The notes under the pieces: generated by a model
Told to the model about the DNA's origin: nothing
Seen by the model: only the letters and a program-made list of their open reading frames with translations
Databases searched by the model: none
Part shown: in pieces, positions 1 through 13,674 of the stretch
How the letters are laid out: every line of letters begins with the position of its first letter
Numbering within the stretch: position 1 is the stretch's first letter
NCBI GenBank assembly: GCA_947179155.2
Contig: OX359264.1
Location: 8,348,501 to 8,412,500, forward strand
Length of the DNA: 64,000 nt
DNA from: Hedera helix
Taxonomy: Eukaryota > Streptophyta > Magnoliopsida > Apiales > Araliaceae
Direction of reading: 5' to 3'
Program-made: the position numbers and the translations under genes

Positions 1-186
1 ATTGTGATTACTATGTGATTGAATGACAATGTGATGGACAAGGTGATTGATAGGAGTTGTTGAACTACCAAAACCAAGTGTGTGAACAAAGCAACCTAGA
101 AAATCAAGCCACCCTTGGTGGATCCCTAGCTTGATCGGCCAAATGGCCCTTTTTAGGCCATTTTGCATTTATTTTTCCTACATTTA

Positions 187-189
<3 letters not shown>

Positions 190-237
<48 letters not shown>
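190..237. repeat. (GT)n(AT)n compound microsatellite
   Basis: An uninterrupted GT run passes directly into an AT run. Confidence 0.95.
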
Positions 238-679
238 CATGTTTTCAATTGTTGACCAATTTTGACTTCCTATTGGGCTCCATATTGGATAATAGGATTA
301 AATATATTAGGTTCATCCATTAAATTGGTTTGGGCTCAATTTAAATAACACATTGAACTTACATTAATTATACTATGCTACCTTTAATTAAAATAAGCAT
401 TGGGCTTGTTTAATTAATTACATGGACTAATAATTAAATTAATTACATAGGCTACTAGGTAAATTTAATTAACCTAGTTTATCAACTCATTTGGATTTAA
501 AATATAATCCAATTAGATTTGATTTAATTAATTATACACCTTGCTTTAATTCTTTAAATAAATATACACATACACAAGTACATTTTTTTAATTATCTAAT
601 ACACAATTAATTAGTAAATTTTTTTTAATTCATTGATAATTATTTAATAATTATAATTATAATGACTAATAGAATTCAT

Positions 680-1060
680 GGTTATTACAGAATACCTATT
701 ATTATTATTAATCATTTAATAATAATTTAGCGAGTTACTATTATTATTAATTATTTAATAATAATTTAATTACTTAACATTATTATTAATCGTTTAATAA
801 TAATTTAATGAGTTACTATTATTATTAATCATTTACTAATAATTTAATGAGGTACTATTATTATTAATCATTTAATAACAATTTAATTACATACTATTAT
901 TATTACTCATTTAAATAATAATTTAATCATTTACTATTATTATTAATCATTTAATAATAATTTAATCATTTAATATTATTATTAATCTTTAATAATAATT
1001 TAATCTTTTATTATTATCATTAATCATTTAATAATAACTTAATCATTTACAATTATTTTA
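680..1060. repeat. AT-rich tandem array, period about 40-43 bp
   Basis: The block TTATTATTAATCATTTAATA recurs about nine times with small changes, spaced by TTTAATGAGTTAC-like linkers. It looks like the reverse complement of the array at 7475-8060. Confidence 0.8.
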
Positions 1061-2779
1061 ACTCATATTATTATTTAATAATATTTTAAATCACTTAGTA
1101 ATATTTAACAACTTAAACAATTTAAAGGTAAATTGTTTAGTTATTTTATTAATTTCTTTACTCATTTCCTTTATTTATTATTTAGTCATTTAAATAATAA
1201 ATAAAAAATTAATTCCTTTTTATTTAATTTATTTATTATTTAATATAATTTAAATAAAAAATAATTGCCTTTATGTATCATTTAATAAAATTAACTCATA
1301 CATCCTTAATTATGCTATTATCTTTATTTCTCTTAAATCAAGTGTATTTAGCAAAAATACCTACTTGACTTATTATTTTTATATCTCTTGGATATATGTA
1401 TTATATTGTATTTTATACACAAAATAATTTTCCTTTAATTTTACAACCTTATTTACTATTTTTAAATGATTTGTTTCTGTCCAAAATGACATCATTTATT
1501 AAAACTTTAATTTTCATCAGAAAATTATGAAATTTCTACAGTAGCTTCCTGCTATCAGAGACCACTTCTAGTAAAACGTTCATAATTTTCGGAGTTATAC
1601 TTTTCATGATATTTCCGTATTATGCTTTTAAAACTTGGAAAATCGTTGGGTCATAACTCCCTCATATGACGTCGGATGGAGCTCATTTTTGGACAGTGAC
1701 TGATATATACCATATAATATTATCTGTAAAATTGATGGAATTTTTAGAGTAAGAAAAGTGGCCAAAACAGCCCTCACAAGATCCTGGCAGTAGGCTTTTC
1801 CAGATTTTTTGGGCAGGAACTGTTTTGCTAGGAAAATCACCATAAATAGCTCGTTTAATATTTTTCAGTTGTTCCACTTGAAAAATCTTCCTATCTTATA
1901 GTACTATCACCCAAAGTAGACAGATCATGAATACGACTTACGGAACGTGAACAGTAAATCCGGTAACCTGCTGCTCAGTTTAGGGTTTTTCCGGCGAAAA
2001 TCGCTTTCATGATTTGTTAAACTTTTTCACATAAATGAATACCAAAACTCATGTTAAACCCATTAAACTCTAGATATATTAGTCTAGCATGGTTTTAAGC
2101 ATCAAGAGCTTTAAAAATAGTTTTCTACCATCAAAACACATTTTTGACCAATAAAATCACTTAAAACATAATAGAACATATATTAAAATGGAAAGCTAGG
2201 TTTGAAAACTTTTAAACCTCTTTGTAGCTCTTTTTCTTCTTGCTAGGAATGGGATGAGACTTGGATGATCTATCTTGGTATGATTGATGATCTTGCTTCT
2301 TGCTTGATCTTGATTTTTCTAGGGTTTCTCTTCCTTTTTTCTTACTTTCTCTCTATTTTGCTCTCAACTTTCCTTTTCTCTCTAACTCTTTTGCTCTCTA
2401 GCAACTTGGTAGATGAAAAATAATATGATGGATGATAGGAGAGAGTGAGTGTATTAGTTGTTGTGTATACTTACAAATTATGTAAGTATACACATCATTC
2501 ACATCAACCAAGCATAGGCCTACTAGCTTGTATTAATTCTTTGCTCTTCCCAACACCTTGAGCTCCTAAATGGGCAACCAAATCAGCCCCTAAAGTCACT
2601 AATGTTGCCGCAAGTTTGGGGGTAAAAGGGTCCAAGAATTGTTTTATTTCCCTTTTTAATTTAATGTCCAAAATGAGTTAGTAAAATATATATATATAGA
2701 TACATATATGTATAATCACCAACACACATCTACTTTGCTATGTTTGGACCTTAATTTAATTAATTTCATTGGGCCTATG

Positions 2780-5591
2780 TGTAAGACCCCGAATTTTATG
2801 AAATATAAAATTTAATTTTTTTTTCATATATATTTTTTCATGAAACAGTAAGTGGTTAAATTGACGAAATTGAAAGTTAAGGACGTTATGTGCAAATTTT
2901 TATTTTGTCGAACAATATTCGTTTTGTCGGGGAATATTCGGGCCGTACGACGGCGCCAAAATAACTAATTATTGGTGGACCCCACAACGGAATATTTGTC
3001 GGATATAGAAAACGACAAAAGTAACCTTTTTATATAAAAATAGTCAACGGTGTTAACTGTTAAAATACCGGTGATAAAAGAATAGTAGCATACGGTAATT
3101 TATGGTATTTTTCTATAGCACACGGTGTTACACAGTATCTCATATTATTGATCTGATAATTGACACCGTAACTGTTGCACATCATTTCATCAATAATTGT
3201 CACTGCATAATATTTTATGTTATCAATTCAATTATTGTTATTACACAGTATTTTGCATTATTGATTTAATAATTGTCATTACACTGTATTTTATATCATT
3301 GAGTCAATAATTGTTGCTGCACTGTAGTTTAAAATTATTAAACCTAATAATTGTCACAGTAGCAAATATACTATAATTTATATTATTAAATTAATAATAA
3401 TCTGTAACGTGTTTATTACATTATTGTTGAATTATTGTTCTGGTATATTTTATTATATACATAGGACCTACAGGAAGAATAAATAAATAAATAAATAAAT
3501 TTTAAAAAAAAATTTAATTAATTATTATTTTTAAATAGTAACATGTGGACCCTCTGTGGGGCCCACATGAATAATGAAGCATGTGAAATGGTTGGAGGAA
3601 AGTTGGGGAGGCTGCTGGCAGCCTTTTCTGATTTTTCAGCTGGCGTGCTGCTGCCTGTAGCCACCTACCACGCATAGTGAAAATTTTCTTCTATAAATAG
3701 CTTGCTCAGCTGAATAGAAAAATCACACCTAAAACATAAAATTTGTCTATAAGAATTTTATGAGTTTTCTCTAAGAATAGTAAGGCTATTTTGAGAGTTT
3801 GAAAGCCAAAAGGAGTGCAAAAATTTTTCAAGTTGATCAACCTCATTTAAATCAATATCCAGTCACGTGTTAAGGTAAGGAATATCATATTCTTTCATCT
3901 TATATTATTTAAACTTACTACGGTAAGGGGTATCACTCTTTTCATCATCATAAATGGATATTATTTTCTTTCTTATTTGAAGGGATTATCATTCTTTGAT
4001 TCTCGAAAATAATCTCGTTTCTTTCTTGTGCCACTTATTTCCATGTATTAAATTGTGGGAATAACCTTACGGCGCGGATTACCGCCTGTTGGTGAATAAC
4101 CTTTTGTATTCATTCCGTATTAATCTCTGAGAATAACCTTACGGCGCGGATTACCGCCTGTTTGGTGAATAACTCTTCGTATTCAAATTGATGGGAATAA
4201 CCTTACGGCGCGGATTACCGCCTGTTGGTGAATAACCCTTTTTATTTGTCTCGTGTGGAAATAATTTGTCTACACGAATTATCACATGACACTTTTATTC
4301 CATATTCGTAAGTAATATCATTTTCCTTTATACTCATAAGGGATACCATCTTTTTCATCTTCCATTATTCAAACTTACTATGGTAAGGGATATTAATTTC
4401 CTTCACCTTTTGTTAATCAAACCTGCTACGGTAAGGGATATTATTTTCTTTTATACACCTAAATCGAAATTTATTATGGAACTATTGCTTCTATAATTCC
4501 TGAAAATATTATATGTTCCATAATAGTTGAACTTCATTATTTCAACTGAACCTTCCTATTTTCTGAACCTTTTATCGACCTGTAACCGTTATTCTGAACT
4601 GTGGATTTTGAATATTATTTTTAAATTTCACTCCACATCATGTTGACCAATTTGGACATTATTTGAATCTGCACAAAGTAAACTTCCGATACCTATTGTT
4701 TATCCTGTTTCTTCTGTTCATCATTTGTATCACTGTTATTTATATTAATCATCAAGAATCAAGCTGTTGTGAATATCTGTGGCCGGGGGCACAGATGTGA
4801 TATAATTGTTGAACAGATGATAGGTTAAAGGCGATATACTAGGTTAAAGGCGATACATCTGTTCGGTGTCTTTTATGGCACGTGGTGAAAGTTCTTTTTG
4901 ACCCGTAGTGCATAGATGAACTGTTGTTTGGTATGATTATGACCAAAGGCTGAATCTGGTATAATCATGACCGCTGGTGCTATATTGAATATCTTTGGCC
5001 CGTAGTGCAAAGATGAACTGTTGATTTGCATGATTATGACCAGGAACTGTGAATTTTTATTATCATGACTAATGGTATTTCAGATGATAAAAGTTGATGA
5101 TGTTTTTACTAAAAAGAGAAGCGAGTGAACATTATGGTCTGCATTATTCTTCTAATAGATTGCTCATTCCGCTGCTATTATTGATCTGAACATTGTTTAA
5201 GAATTTAACTGCAGTTTTTGATATAAACCTTGTAGTCTATTGTATTCTGTCAAGAACTCAACTGTTGAAGACTAATGATAATTTATTCGTCATTATCTTA
5301 GTCATGATATTCTGTACTGGGCTATTTGAGCTCACCCTTTCTTTTGTTCCATTATTTTTCAACAGGAAATGAGAATGTAGCTGGGTCTAGCCGGGGGATG
5401 GAGTGAGAGTCCGAGGAATAGCTGTCGTAATCTTCACGTGTTGTAAAATAGTGTGGCAATAATAGTGAAGACTTAGTTGTGTATTATTATACACTGTATT
5501 GTTGTACGTTGTGCTTTGTTGTAATAATTTTGTTGTAGTCTTTTGACGACTCAAGTTTGGGCTGTGTGTGCTCAGATTTGGGGGCGTCACA
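2780..5591. mobile_element. LTR-like unit (TGTAAGACCCC...GGGCGTCACA), about 2.8 kb
   Basis: The unit starts TGTAAGACCCC and ends GGGGGCGTCACA. These form an imperfect inverted pair (TGTAAGACCCC against TGTGACGCCCC) with the TG...CA ends of an LTR. No gag or pol reading frame is present inside. It contains a C/G-richer tandem repeat at 4057-4250, an older repeat near 3100-3450 (TTATTG/ACACTGTATTTT, period about 58), and direct repeats around 4880-5060. I found no 5 bp target duplication (CTATG before, TTAAT after), so it may be a recombined or very old solo LTR. The terminal ATTTGGG..CGTCACA is shared with the sequence ending at 9748. Confidence 0.6.
4057..4250. repeat. Three-copy tandem repeat inside the LTR
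   Basis: The core AATAACCTTACGGCGCGGAT followed by TACCGCCTGTTGGTGAATAA occurs three times, starting near 4057, 4129 and 4193, so spacing is 72 and 64 bp. It is markedly more GC-rich than its surroundings. Confidence 0.9.
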
Positions 5592-5972
5592 TTAATCGCT
5601 TTCTAATTTTCTCTCATTAGGAATAAATTCATTCTTCAATTTTATGTTATTTTTGGATTTAAAATTAGTAATGATATTACTAATTGGCAAATAAATGATA
5701 ATCGCGAATGTGAAATTTCGTAAAAACGAAAGACGCGTTTTCACGTGAATAGTGTTTTCCGAGAAAAAAAATTCGAAATTTTTTATTCTTTCACAATTCC
5801 CTGACACCTCATAATTATAGGACAATATGTCAGATACTACACATAAATACTTTTTATAACTCAATACAGTGCATAAACATCGTAATAAATTTTTTCGAAT
5901 TATTACAACTTGTAGTCAAGTTGATGGATGACATTTTAAATGTCAAAAATACAAGTATTGTGCATGTATAAG

Positions 5973-6022
<50 letters not shown>

Positions 6023-7474
6023 TATATTTATATATAGATGCTTATATAATTATATAGGACATAAGAATAAAACCTTAACCAATGCTAGAGTTAAGTGTTA
6101 GTAAATATATAAATATATTGGATATATATGTATACTTAATTGTAGAGAATTAACCTTACTTGAGTGATTTGGTGGAAGATGTGTGCATGTTTAATTGATG
6201 AGCTTGAATCATGGTTGATAGTTAAGTTAACATAGGTTACAAGAGCAAGAGTCTTAACCACACTTTAGTTAAGTGTTGGAGAAATGTTGCTTTTATTTTA
6301 CTTAATTGATAACTTGTAAGCAAACTTCATGGAGGTCAATCAACATGTCAATCCAAGAGTCAATTAATCAAATAGTAATCCTAAATTAGTCTCTAATTTA
6401 ACCAATGTTAGTTGATTAGTAAGAGTTGATAGTGATTAAAGGTGTGCTATAAATATATTGCTCCACACATTGGCTATGTTTGTTAGCCACTTGTCTAGAA
6501 TTTCTAAAGAGAAAAGAGAGAGCTCTTGAAGAGAAAAACAAGCAAACACTTGTGAGTTGAAGGAAAGTGCTAGAGAAGGAGCTTGGTGGATGTCACATAG
6601 CTTTATAACATACTTGGGAAGAAGAAAAAGAAGAGCACATAAGTCCATAAGGTTAAAAAGTACTCTAAACCTTCCTAAGTTCATTTTTGTAGTCTATATA
6701 AGTTTTAAACGGTTAAAATATAGTTTTAACCGATCAAAGGTTGTTTTGATGGTCTAGAAGTCTTAAGCTATGTTATATTGGTAGAATCATAGTTTCATAG
6801 GTTTAAATCATGTATTGGTATGAGTAGTATGCTAATAAATGGAAGAAAATTTCATATTGTGATTACCGGTAAAATCCTAGATGGTTTGATCTTAAATTTC
6901 TTGTCAAAACGTTTTCAAACATATGATTGAACTATGAAATGTTGTAAAACAAGAAGTTAGGAAGACAACAACACTAAGTTGATGTCATTTAGATGTGTAG
7001 AGTTTATTTTATTCAAGTTTGAACCATCAAAACCAAGGATTTGTGATTTTAGTTTTCACTCTGTCCTTGTGAGCCATTTTTAGTCCACTTCCGTTTGGAA
7101 TTTGGATTTGTGATCTGAAGAGAAGATGTAGAGGGAGAAATTCTTACGAGAATGGACTCAAGAATCACCCCAAAATATTTTAAAATGAAAAAATTATGGC
7201 TATCGGAGCGTCGATCAATCCATAATAGAATTTTGTGTTGAGCGCCCCGACGCCCAGATTTGGCCTAAGTTGAGCGCCCCGGCTTTCAAAACAGAATGTG
7301 CAAGTTGTTTGGGTCGAGTCGGTCCAGGTCGAGTTTTTAATGAAAGTTTAAGTTAAAATAAGTGTAAAATGAATGAGTTTGAATACTAAACCAATATATG
7401 AAGTTATTGGTAGCTAAATATTTAACATAAAGACTAAAGTTAACATAATTAAAAAGTTAACTATTGGTATTATT

Positions 7475-8060
7475 TGAAAATTATTAAAATATTATTAAAT
7501 AATCAATAATATTAGTATATGATTAAAAAGTTATTGAATGTTGAATAACATTTGTAAATGATTAAAGTATTATTAAATGGTTAATAATATTAAGAAGTGA
7601 ATAAAATATTATTAAATGGTTAATAATATTATTAAGTAATTAAAATATTATTAAATGGTTAATAATATTAATAAATGATTAAAATATTATTAAATAGTTA
7701 ATAATATTAAGAAGTGGATAAAATATTATTAAATGGTGAATAATATTAATAAATGATTAAAATATTATTAAATGATTACTAATATTAAGAAATTATTAAA
7801 ATATTATTAAATGGTTAATAATGTTAATAAGAGATTAAAATATTATCAAATGGTGAATAATATTTGTAAATGATTAAAATATTATTAAATGACTAATAAT
7901 ATTAATATGTGATTAAATATTAAATGGTTAATAATATTAATAAGTGATTAAAATATTATTAAATGATTAATAATATTAATATGTGATTAAAATATTATTA
8001 AATGGTTAATAATATTAATAAGTGAGTACAATATTATTAAATGATTAATAATATTTGAAT
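7475..8060. repeat. AT-rich tandem array, period about 39-40 bp
   Basis: About fourteen degenerate copies of AAAATATTATTAAATGGTTA followed by ATAATATTAATAAGTGATT. The reverse complement resembles the array at 680-1060. Confidence 0.85.
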
Positions 8061-8778
8061 ATAGTTGTATATTATCAAAGACATATAATATTTTAAGGTA
8101 TTTGGTACATTATTAAGTGTTCAAATTATTAAGTTATATAAAAGAAAAATATTTAATTAAATTAAACTAATGTAAATAGTCCATTTGTGATTAATTTAGG
8201 CAACTTATTAAAAGTAGGTCGTACGATAAACGTATAGTGAATGTGTAAGTTGGTTGAGCATACCCGACATGTCTAACTAGGTTTGGGCTAGGGTTTTTGT
8301 CCGGAACTAAAGGTTCATTGGTCGGACAACTAAAGAGTTAATTAATAATTTGAAATTAAGGTCTTGAGTTATAACCAATTAATTGTCATTGTAACTAATG
8401 GTTATGTCGATTTTATATATAAATTGTTGATTGAACGAAAGACGCAAAATAAGCGTAAATGGTAGAAGCGAACCCGACAAGTTTTTCAGAACTTGCTCCT
8501 ATGTGCTTTAATATGCTATAATGTGATGTTAAATTATTAACATGAAAATATATTGATGGAAATTGTGATATGTGAAAAGTATGAGGCATGTCTATATGTA
8601 AAATATATGTAAGTATGAAGTATGGAATGCTAGATGTTATATGTGATGCATGAACAGTATGACATAAACTGAAATGCATGAAAAACATGATGTAAATATA
8701 AATGGCAGCGAATGTATTATATGTGAAGCATGTAATGTGTTATGTGTAACTGTTAAACTTGCTGAGCCGTCGTGTTCA

Positions 8779-9330
8779 CAGGGCCGGCCCAACCTTAGAA
8801 AATAAAAAGCCTACGCTTTAGGCCTCATTTTAAAAAAAGCCTCAAATTTTTGAACATCATAAATAATTCATATAAAAAGGTCTTATAAAAATATAAGCTA
8901 AATAATTTTTTAGGGCCCATAATCCAATTCAAATATTAAATAAGTAAAAAAAAAAATAACAGTATAAAAAAAAAGCCTCATTTAAATAAAAATTATTAAT
9001 ACTCCCTCCGTCCCAAAATAAAAGTTCTCCATTGATTTTTGTAATCAAATTGACCATTTTTAAAATTAACAATTAAACATATATATTTAGATTTTTAAAA
9101 AAGTAAACATTGAGATTAGTACTAAATTTTATATAATTTATAATATTTATAGGCTTTTTACATATATATTAAATAATAATAAGATATATTTATTTGAAAA
9201 ATGATCAATTTGACCATAAAAGTCAATATAAGATGTACCAAACATAGAAGATCTCATTAAAAATATCGCTTTAGCATTATAAAAAAAATAAATATCGCTT
9301 TAGGCTTCATATTGTCTTGAGCCACCCCTG
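8779..9330. mobile_element. Small hAT-type element with 8 bp TSD
   Basis: The element runs from CAGGGCCGGCCC to GAGCCACCCCTG. It is flanked on both sides by the exact 8 bp CGTGTTCA (8771-8778 and 9331-9338), the hallmark of hAT insertion. At 552 bp it has no coding capacity. A CTCCCTCCGTCCC-type MITE lies nested inside it at about 9000-9240. Confidence 0.9.
9000..9240. mobile_element. CTCCCTCCGTCCC-type (Stowaway-like) MITE, nested
   Basis: It begins ACTCCCTCCGTCCCAAAATA. Its internal ATCAAATTGACCATTTTTAA and ATGATCAATTTGACCATAAA form the inverted arms seen in the copies at 27777, 38000 and 40990. The right end is decayed. Confidence 0.7.
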
Positions 9331-9949
9331 CGTGTTCACTCTTGTTTAAACCAACATTTTCAAATAGTACAAGTATTTGAAGTATTGATAAGGATCAAGA
9401 AACATGAATGCATATTACATTCGCTGAAGGTCTAGCACGACCATTGTAGATATCAGTCCGAATTGGACAGGTAAAATGACTGTGTAGTATAAGAATTGGT
9501 TGGTATGTATTATGAGTTTTAGATACTCAAATTGATTATAATATAATGTCGTATCATATCTGATATTGAGATATACTAGGAATTTGTAAAGATTGCGATT
9601 ATGGAATAGAAAGGGATGTTGTAAAATTGTAAATAAATGATTATTTATCAATTATAATATTGTTGTAATTTATGAACAATAAGAAAAATGTAGTACTAGT
9701 GTTGAACCGGATCTGAGGTTAAAATAACTCAGATTTGGGATCGTCACAATAGTGGTGAATTTGATTTGGGAGAAAAATGTGAGTAAATAATTTTTTGATT
9801 TTTTTTTATTAAATTAGGGAAAAAATGAGTGATAGATTAGTGACCGTTAGATGTTAAAATTTTAAATAATGTTAAATTGAATGTTAAAATCTAAATTAAT
9901 TTAAAATTATTGGACGTTAAAATCTTGACATTTGAGGAGCTGTGTTTTA

Positions 9950-9957
9950 TTATATAC
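9950..9957 (+). promoter_or_regulatory. TATA-like box of the BAH/TFIIS gene
   Basis: TTATATAC lies about 140 bp upstream of the chosen ATG at 10094 and about 40 bp upstream of an in-frame ATG at 9995. A start site 25-35 bp downstream would leave only some 10-20 nt of leader before 9995, which favours 10094 as the main start. Confidence 0.45.
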
Positions 9958-10093
9958 ATCTCCTTGACCCCAATTCCACGCCAGCTCTGCTTCTTTGGCC
10001 GTAGCGGATTTAACTTCCCCAGAACAATTCCAATTCCAACTCCAATTTCATTTCGTCATCCCACACAGTTCACACAAACCCCCCGAGAGAGCA

Positions 10094-13000
10094 ATGAGGA
10101 ACAGGCGGTTCGCACTGGTGGCAACGAGCGACGAGGAGGAGGAGACACCGCTAAAACCACCTCTGGGGCATTCAGATGAAGAGAAAAGGAAGAGCCAGAG
10201 GAAGCGGAAAAAGATCAAGCTTCACGATGAAGACGAAGAAAAAGAACAGGAATTAGCAGAAGAAACTGAAAGGAAGAAACGTAAAAAAGATCAAGCGTCG
10301 GGAAGTGAGAATGACGATGCTGCTGCGGATGGTGATGCGGAAGCGGCGGACGCCAAGCCTATTGGCGATAGAATTAGGGTTTCCGGTAAGGGCAGAAAAC
10401 AGCGGGCGCATTTCGAGTCCTTTGAGTACGATGGCATTCGCTATGATCTCGTAAGTCTTAATTTTTCTTTGAGTTTACTGAAATTTTGATTTTATGTAGT
10501 TTTGTTTGTTCAAATGATAGTGGAATTCAGCCTCAGTTTAGAACTCAGGAAATTAACCTTTAAATGACTTGAACTGTTTATAATCTTTTAATTTGTTTTA
10601 TAGTGCTAAAATTGAATTTCGTGGATTGTTGAAATTTTGTTTTCCTTGCACTTTTGGAGTTCCCAAAAAAGGCTTTTAAGGTTTACATGATTCCTGTGGC
10701 TTTTCAGATGTGGACATTTAGGGGTAATTAGTGTTCTGAATCTCATTACTTGTGCTGCTGATGAGTTTGCACTTGCATTGTCTGGCTTTTTGATTATGAA
10801 TTGATTTTGGAGAGAATGAGATTTTTTTATCTTTTATATCTATTGCATCCTTTAAGTTTTATTTGGTGTTGATTGATTTTCAATTGTGACAGTGCTGAAA
10901 TTATCAAGGGCAAAAATAATTTTGTTTCTATGTTAGCTTCAGGGGTTTGCCTTTGCACATGTGAATTGTACATGCATATCATTGGTCTTTTTTCTTTGAT
11001 ATGTTTGAGTTTTAAGTGCTTCTAAGCAATTTTTTCTGTCTATATATACAGCATGGATTTGTTTCGATTTAGGAACTTTATACTTTCTTATTATTTTTTA
11101 CTCATGTTTGTCAAATTGTAGAATGATTTTAGTACTTTGATTTTTAATTATACGTATTTGCTTACTTTGCTTTTGTAATCTTTTGGTGGGGTTATTGTGT
11201 AGGAGGATTCAGTGCTTTTAGTTCCTGAAGAAAAGAATCAAAAACCTTATGTGGCTATTATAAAGGTAAATGTTTTATGTTCAAACACTGCTTTAGTGGG
11301 TCTTGGAAAATGGTTTTCTCTTGTGTTCTGTAATTCAAGTATGTATCTGTTCTTACTTTTCAATTGATTTCTTGATATTTGAAAATTAGTTGCATCCAAC
11401 TCAGTTAAAATTTCCTGTTATGTATGCATTCAACTTTTTGCTTATAGTGGATATGATCTTTTACTTTGCTTATTTATATTTTTGTTATTTTTGAGATAAA
11501 AGGCATTTTACGAGTTGCTGTTTGAAATTTGTATTTATGTTTTGTTTAAATACAACTATATCTTGTGGTGAGTACATAATTCTTTTGTTGCTTCAATAGG
11601 AATATAGGCCTGTTAATGAACTATAGAATTTGTGATACATTGAGATAATTGCAACTTGATTTCAAGGACATTAAGATATTGTAAACCAGCTATATAAATT
11701 TTGCTGCATTCGTTGGCACTTGGCAGATGTTTTTTCATCTACTATCTGTTTTATTTGATAAGGATCATGGATGTTACTTTTATGTATTTACTTTAGTATT
11801 AATTTTATTGTATATAGTCGTTAATCACGTTCATAGTAGTGGAGGGGTAGGAAGTTATTAGGGAAGTTATCAGGAAGTCATATGTAATGTGTTAGTGGGC
11901 ATTAGAGGTTGTGTTTCACTTGGCCTCTATACAAATCCCAAGTAATTTTATATTTATCAAGCAACCTTTGAATATTGAATTGATTATTGCTATTGTGTTA
12001 TCTTTTCTCTCTCTCTCTCTTGATTTCAATATTGGTTTGATTATTGCTATTTAGTAATTTTATGAAAGTATGCCTTCTTTTCTATTTTATGTGGATGTTA
12101 GACTATTTAGAGAAAGTTGCTTATCTTTTAAGGTGTTAAGTGATAGAGTTATTTTTCTTGCTTCTCTTTGGGCTTTTGCTATGGGGGCTTGGGGGTCTCA
12201 TTTGAAGGTATTTCTGTGATTGATTTGTGTAGAGATTGGAGCGCTGCACTTTTTTATGTGATCTTTTGGTTTTGTTGTTCTCTGATTATTGTATCCTTTC
12301 CCTTTCCTATTAATGAAATTACTTCTTTTATCAAAAAAATAAGAAATTTTGAATGAAATTTAAAGATGTATCTTGTAGTTTAGATACTAAACTTATGTGA
12401 AAGAGAAACTTAAAAATAATGTTTCTTGTGCAAAACGTTTGTGACACCAGTAGAGTGAAGTTTTCATTATGCGCAATAAGAGTTGGTGCTGAAAGATGAT
12501 AGGCTTAAAATCATTTTTGGTCCTGGAACTTTTTTAATATTAGAAAATTTTGAACCTTACATGTTATGAGTTTTGAGACATTAAACCTTACGGTCGCCGA
12601 AAACTGCTGTGGTGGCTTTACATAATACTGCCACGTAATGCAATATGGCTTTATATGAGGTTTCCATGCCGGTTTCGGTTGATAATAAGGTTTTAATTTA
12701 GGGGTGAGCGCGGTGCGGTATCTGCATTTGCATCCACATATGCGTGGATGCTATATTTAAAAACCGCACTGCATAATTGCACCGCGCATGCGGATAAGGT
12801 ATGGATGTAGTTAAAAATGCGGATACAAGAACTTTTAAATTTTCAAAATCAAATAATTATTAAACTTTAATCCATCAAGATAACAAATAAAAATACAATG
12901 ACTTGATTGCAACTGTTAATAAAGGAGGCCAATAACAAATAAGTTTGATAATTCATCACAATTACCATATATAATAAAAACTTTAGTCAACTAATGAAAT

Positions 13001-13636
13001 CCAATAAGAAATTAAGGAAATGTGATATTAGCTCTTAAACCACAAAAACAGTGAAGGAAAAGTTTTGACAAAAACAATGAAGAAAAAATTTCGACAAAAA
13101 CACTCAGGTTATTAAAATTCAAATCACATACACATTACAAGGACATGATTTTCTAATAGTTTATCTGGTAATTAATCAATTAATTAATGTACAAACTATA
13201 AAACTGATGCAAACAATGCCTAGCTTGGCAGTGGGCATAATTGTTCATATTATGTATTATTCTAATTCGTGTGAGGTAGCTAACACTTTAATCTACATTT
13301 TAGGTTATCTAAAATAATTTGCAACTCATTAATGTGTTGTATTTTTTAGCATTGTGTTTGGAGACTGACAATAGGGTTAGATTTAAATTTTAGGATTTCT
13401 ACACACACATATATATATATATATACACATATATATATATAGGAAAAAAGTAATCTAATGCATGCCTTAGCCAAATTTGGTTAAGGCTACTTAGTAAATT
13501 TTTAGTAAAATGACGTAGTTTTTTTATTTTTGGATTTTATATAAAAAATCTTTAATTATAATTTTTATACAAAACTACTTCGTTTTGTTAAATAGCCTTA
13601 GCCAAACTTGACTAAGACACTTAGATTACCTTTCTC

Positions 13637-13674
<38 letters not shown>

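Larger units (their letters stand above)
1..2779. repeat. AT-rich repeat-derived stretch, no gene
   Basis: No convincing coding sequence was seen. The stretch holds a (GT)n(AT)n microsatellite near 190-237, an AT-rich tandem array near 680-1060, and a block near 1500-2000 that reads like LTR leader sequence on the minus strand. Read on the minus strand, 2500-2100 has the same layout as 6600-6760 on the plus strand: an AGAAGAAAAAGA purine run, then a TTTTGATGGT motif. This suggests two diverged LTR-like units in opposite orientation. The family is not identified. Confidence 0.5.
5592..9748. repeat. Second LTR-like repeat block with nested insertions
   Basis: No host gene is seen. The block has a long (AT)n run at about 5970-6018, a TATA-like GCTATAAATAT near 6449 followed by a purine-rich leader, an AT-rich tandem array at 7475-8060 and a hAT insertion at 8779-9330. 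It ends CTCAGATTTGGGATCGTCACA near 9748, which matches the end of the unit at 2780-5591 (CTCAGATTTGGGGGCGTCACA), so it is probably another LTR of a related family. I could not locate its 5' end. Confidence 0.5.

Noticed and set aside
8413..9651. Minus-strand frames of 91 and 78 codons
   Set aside because: Low-complexity, AT-rich frames within LTR-like repeats, without recognisable domains.
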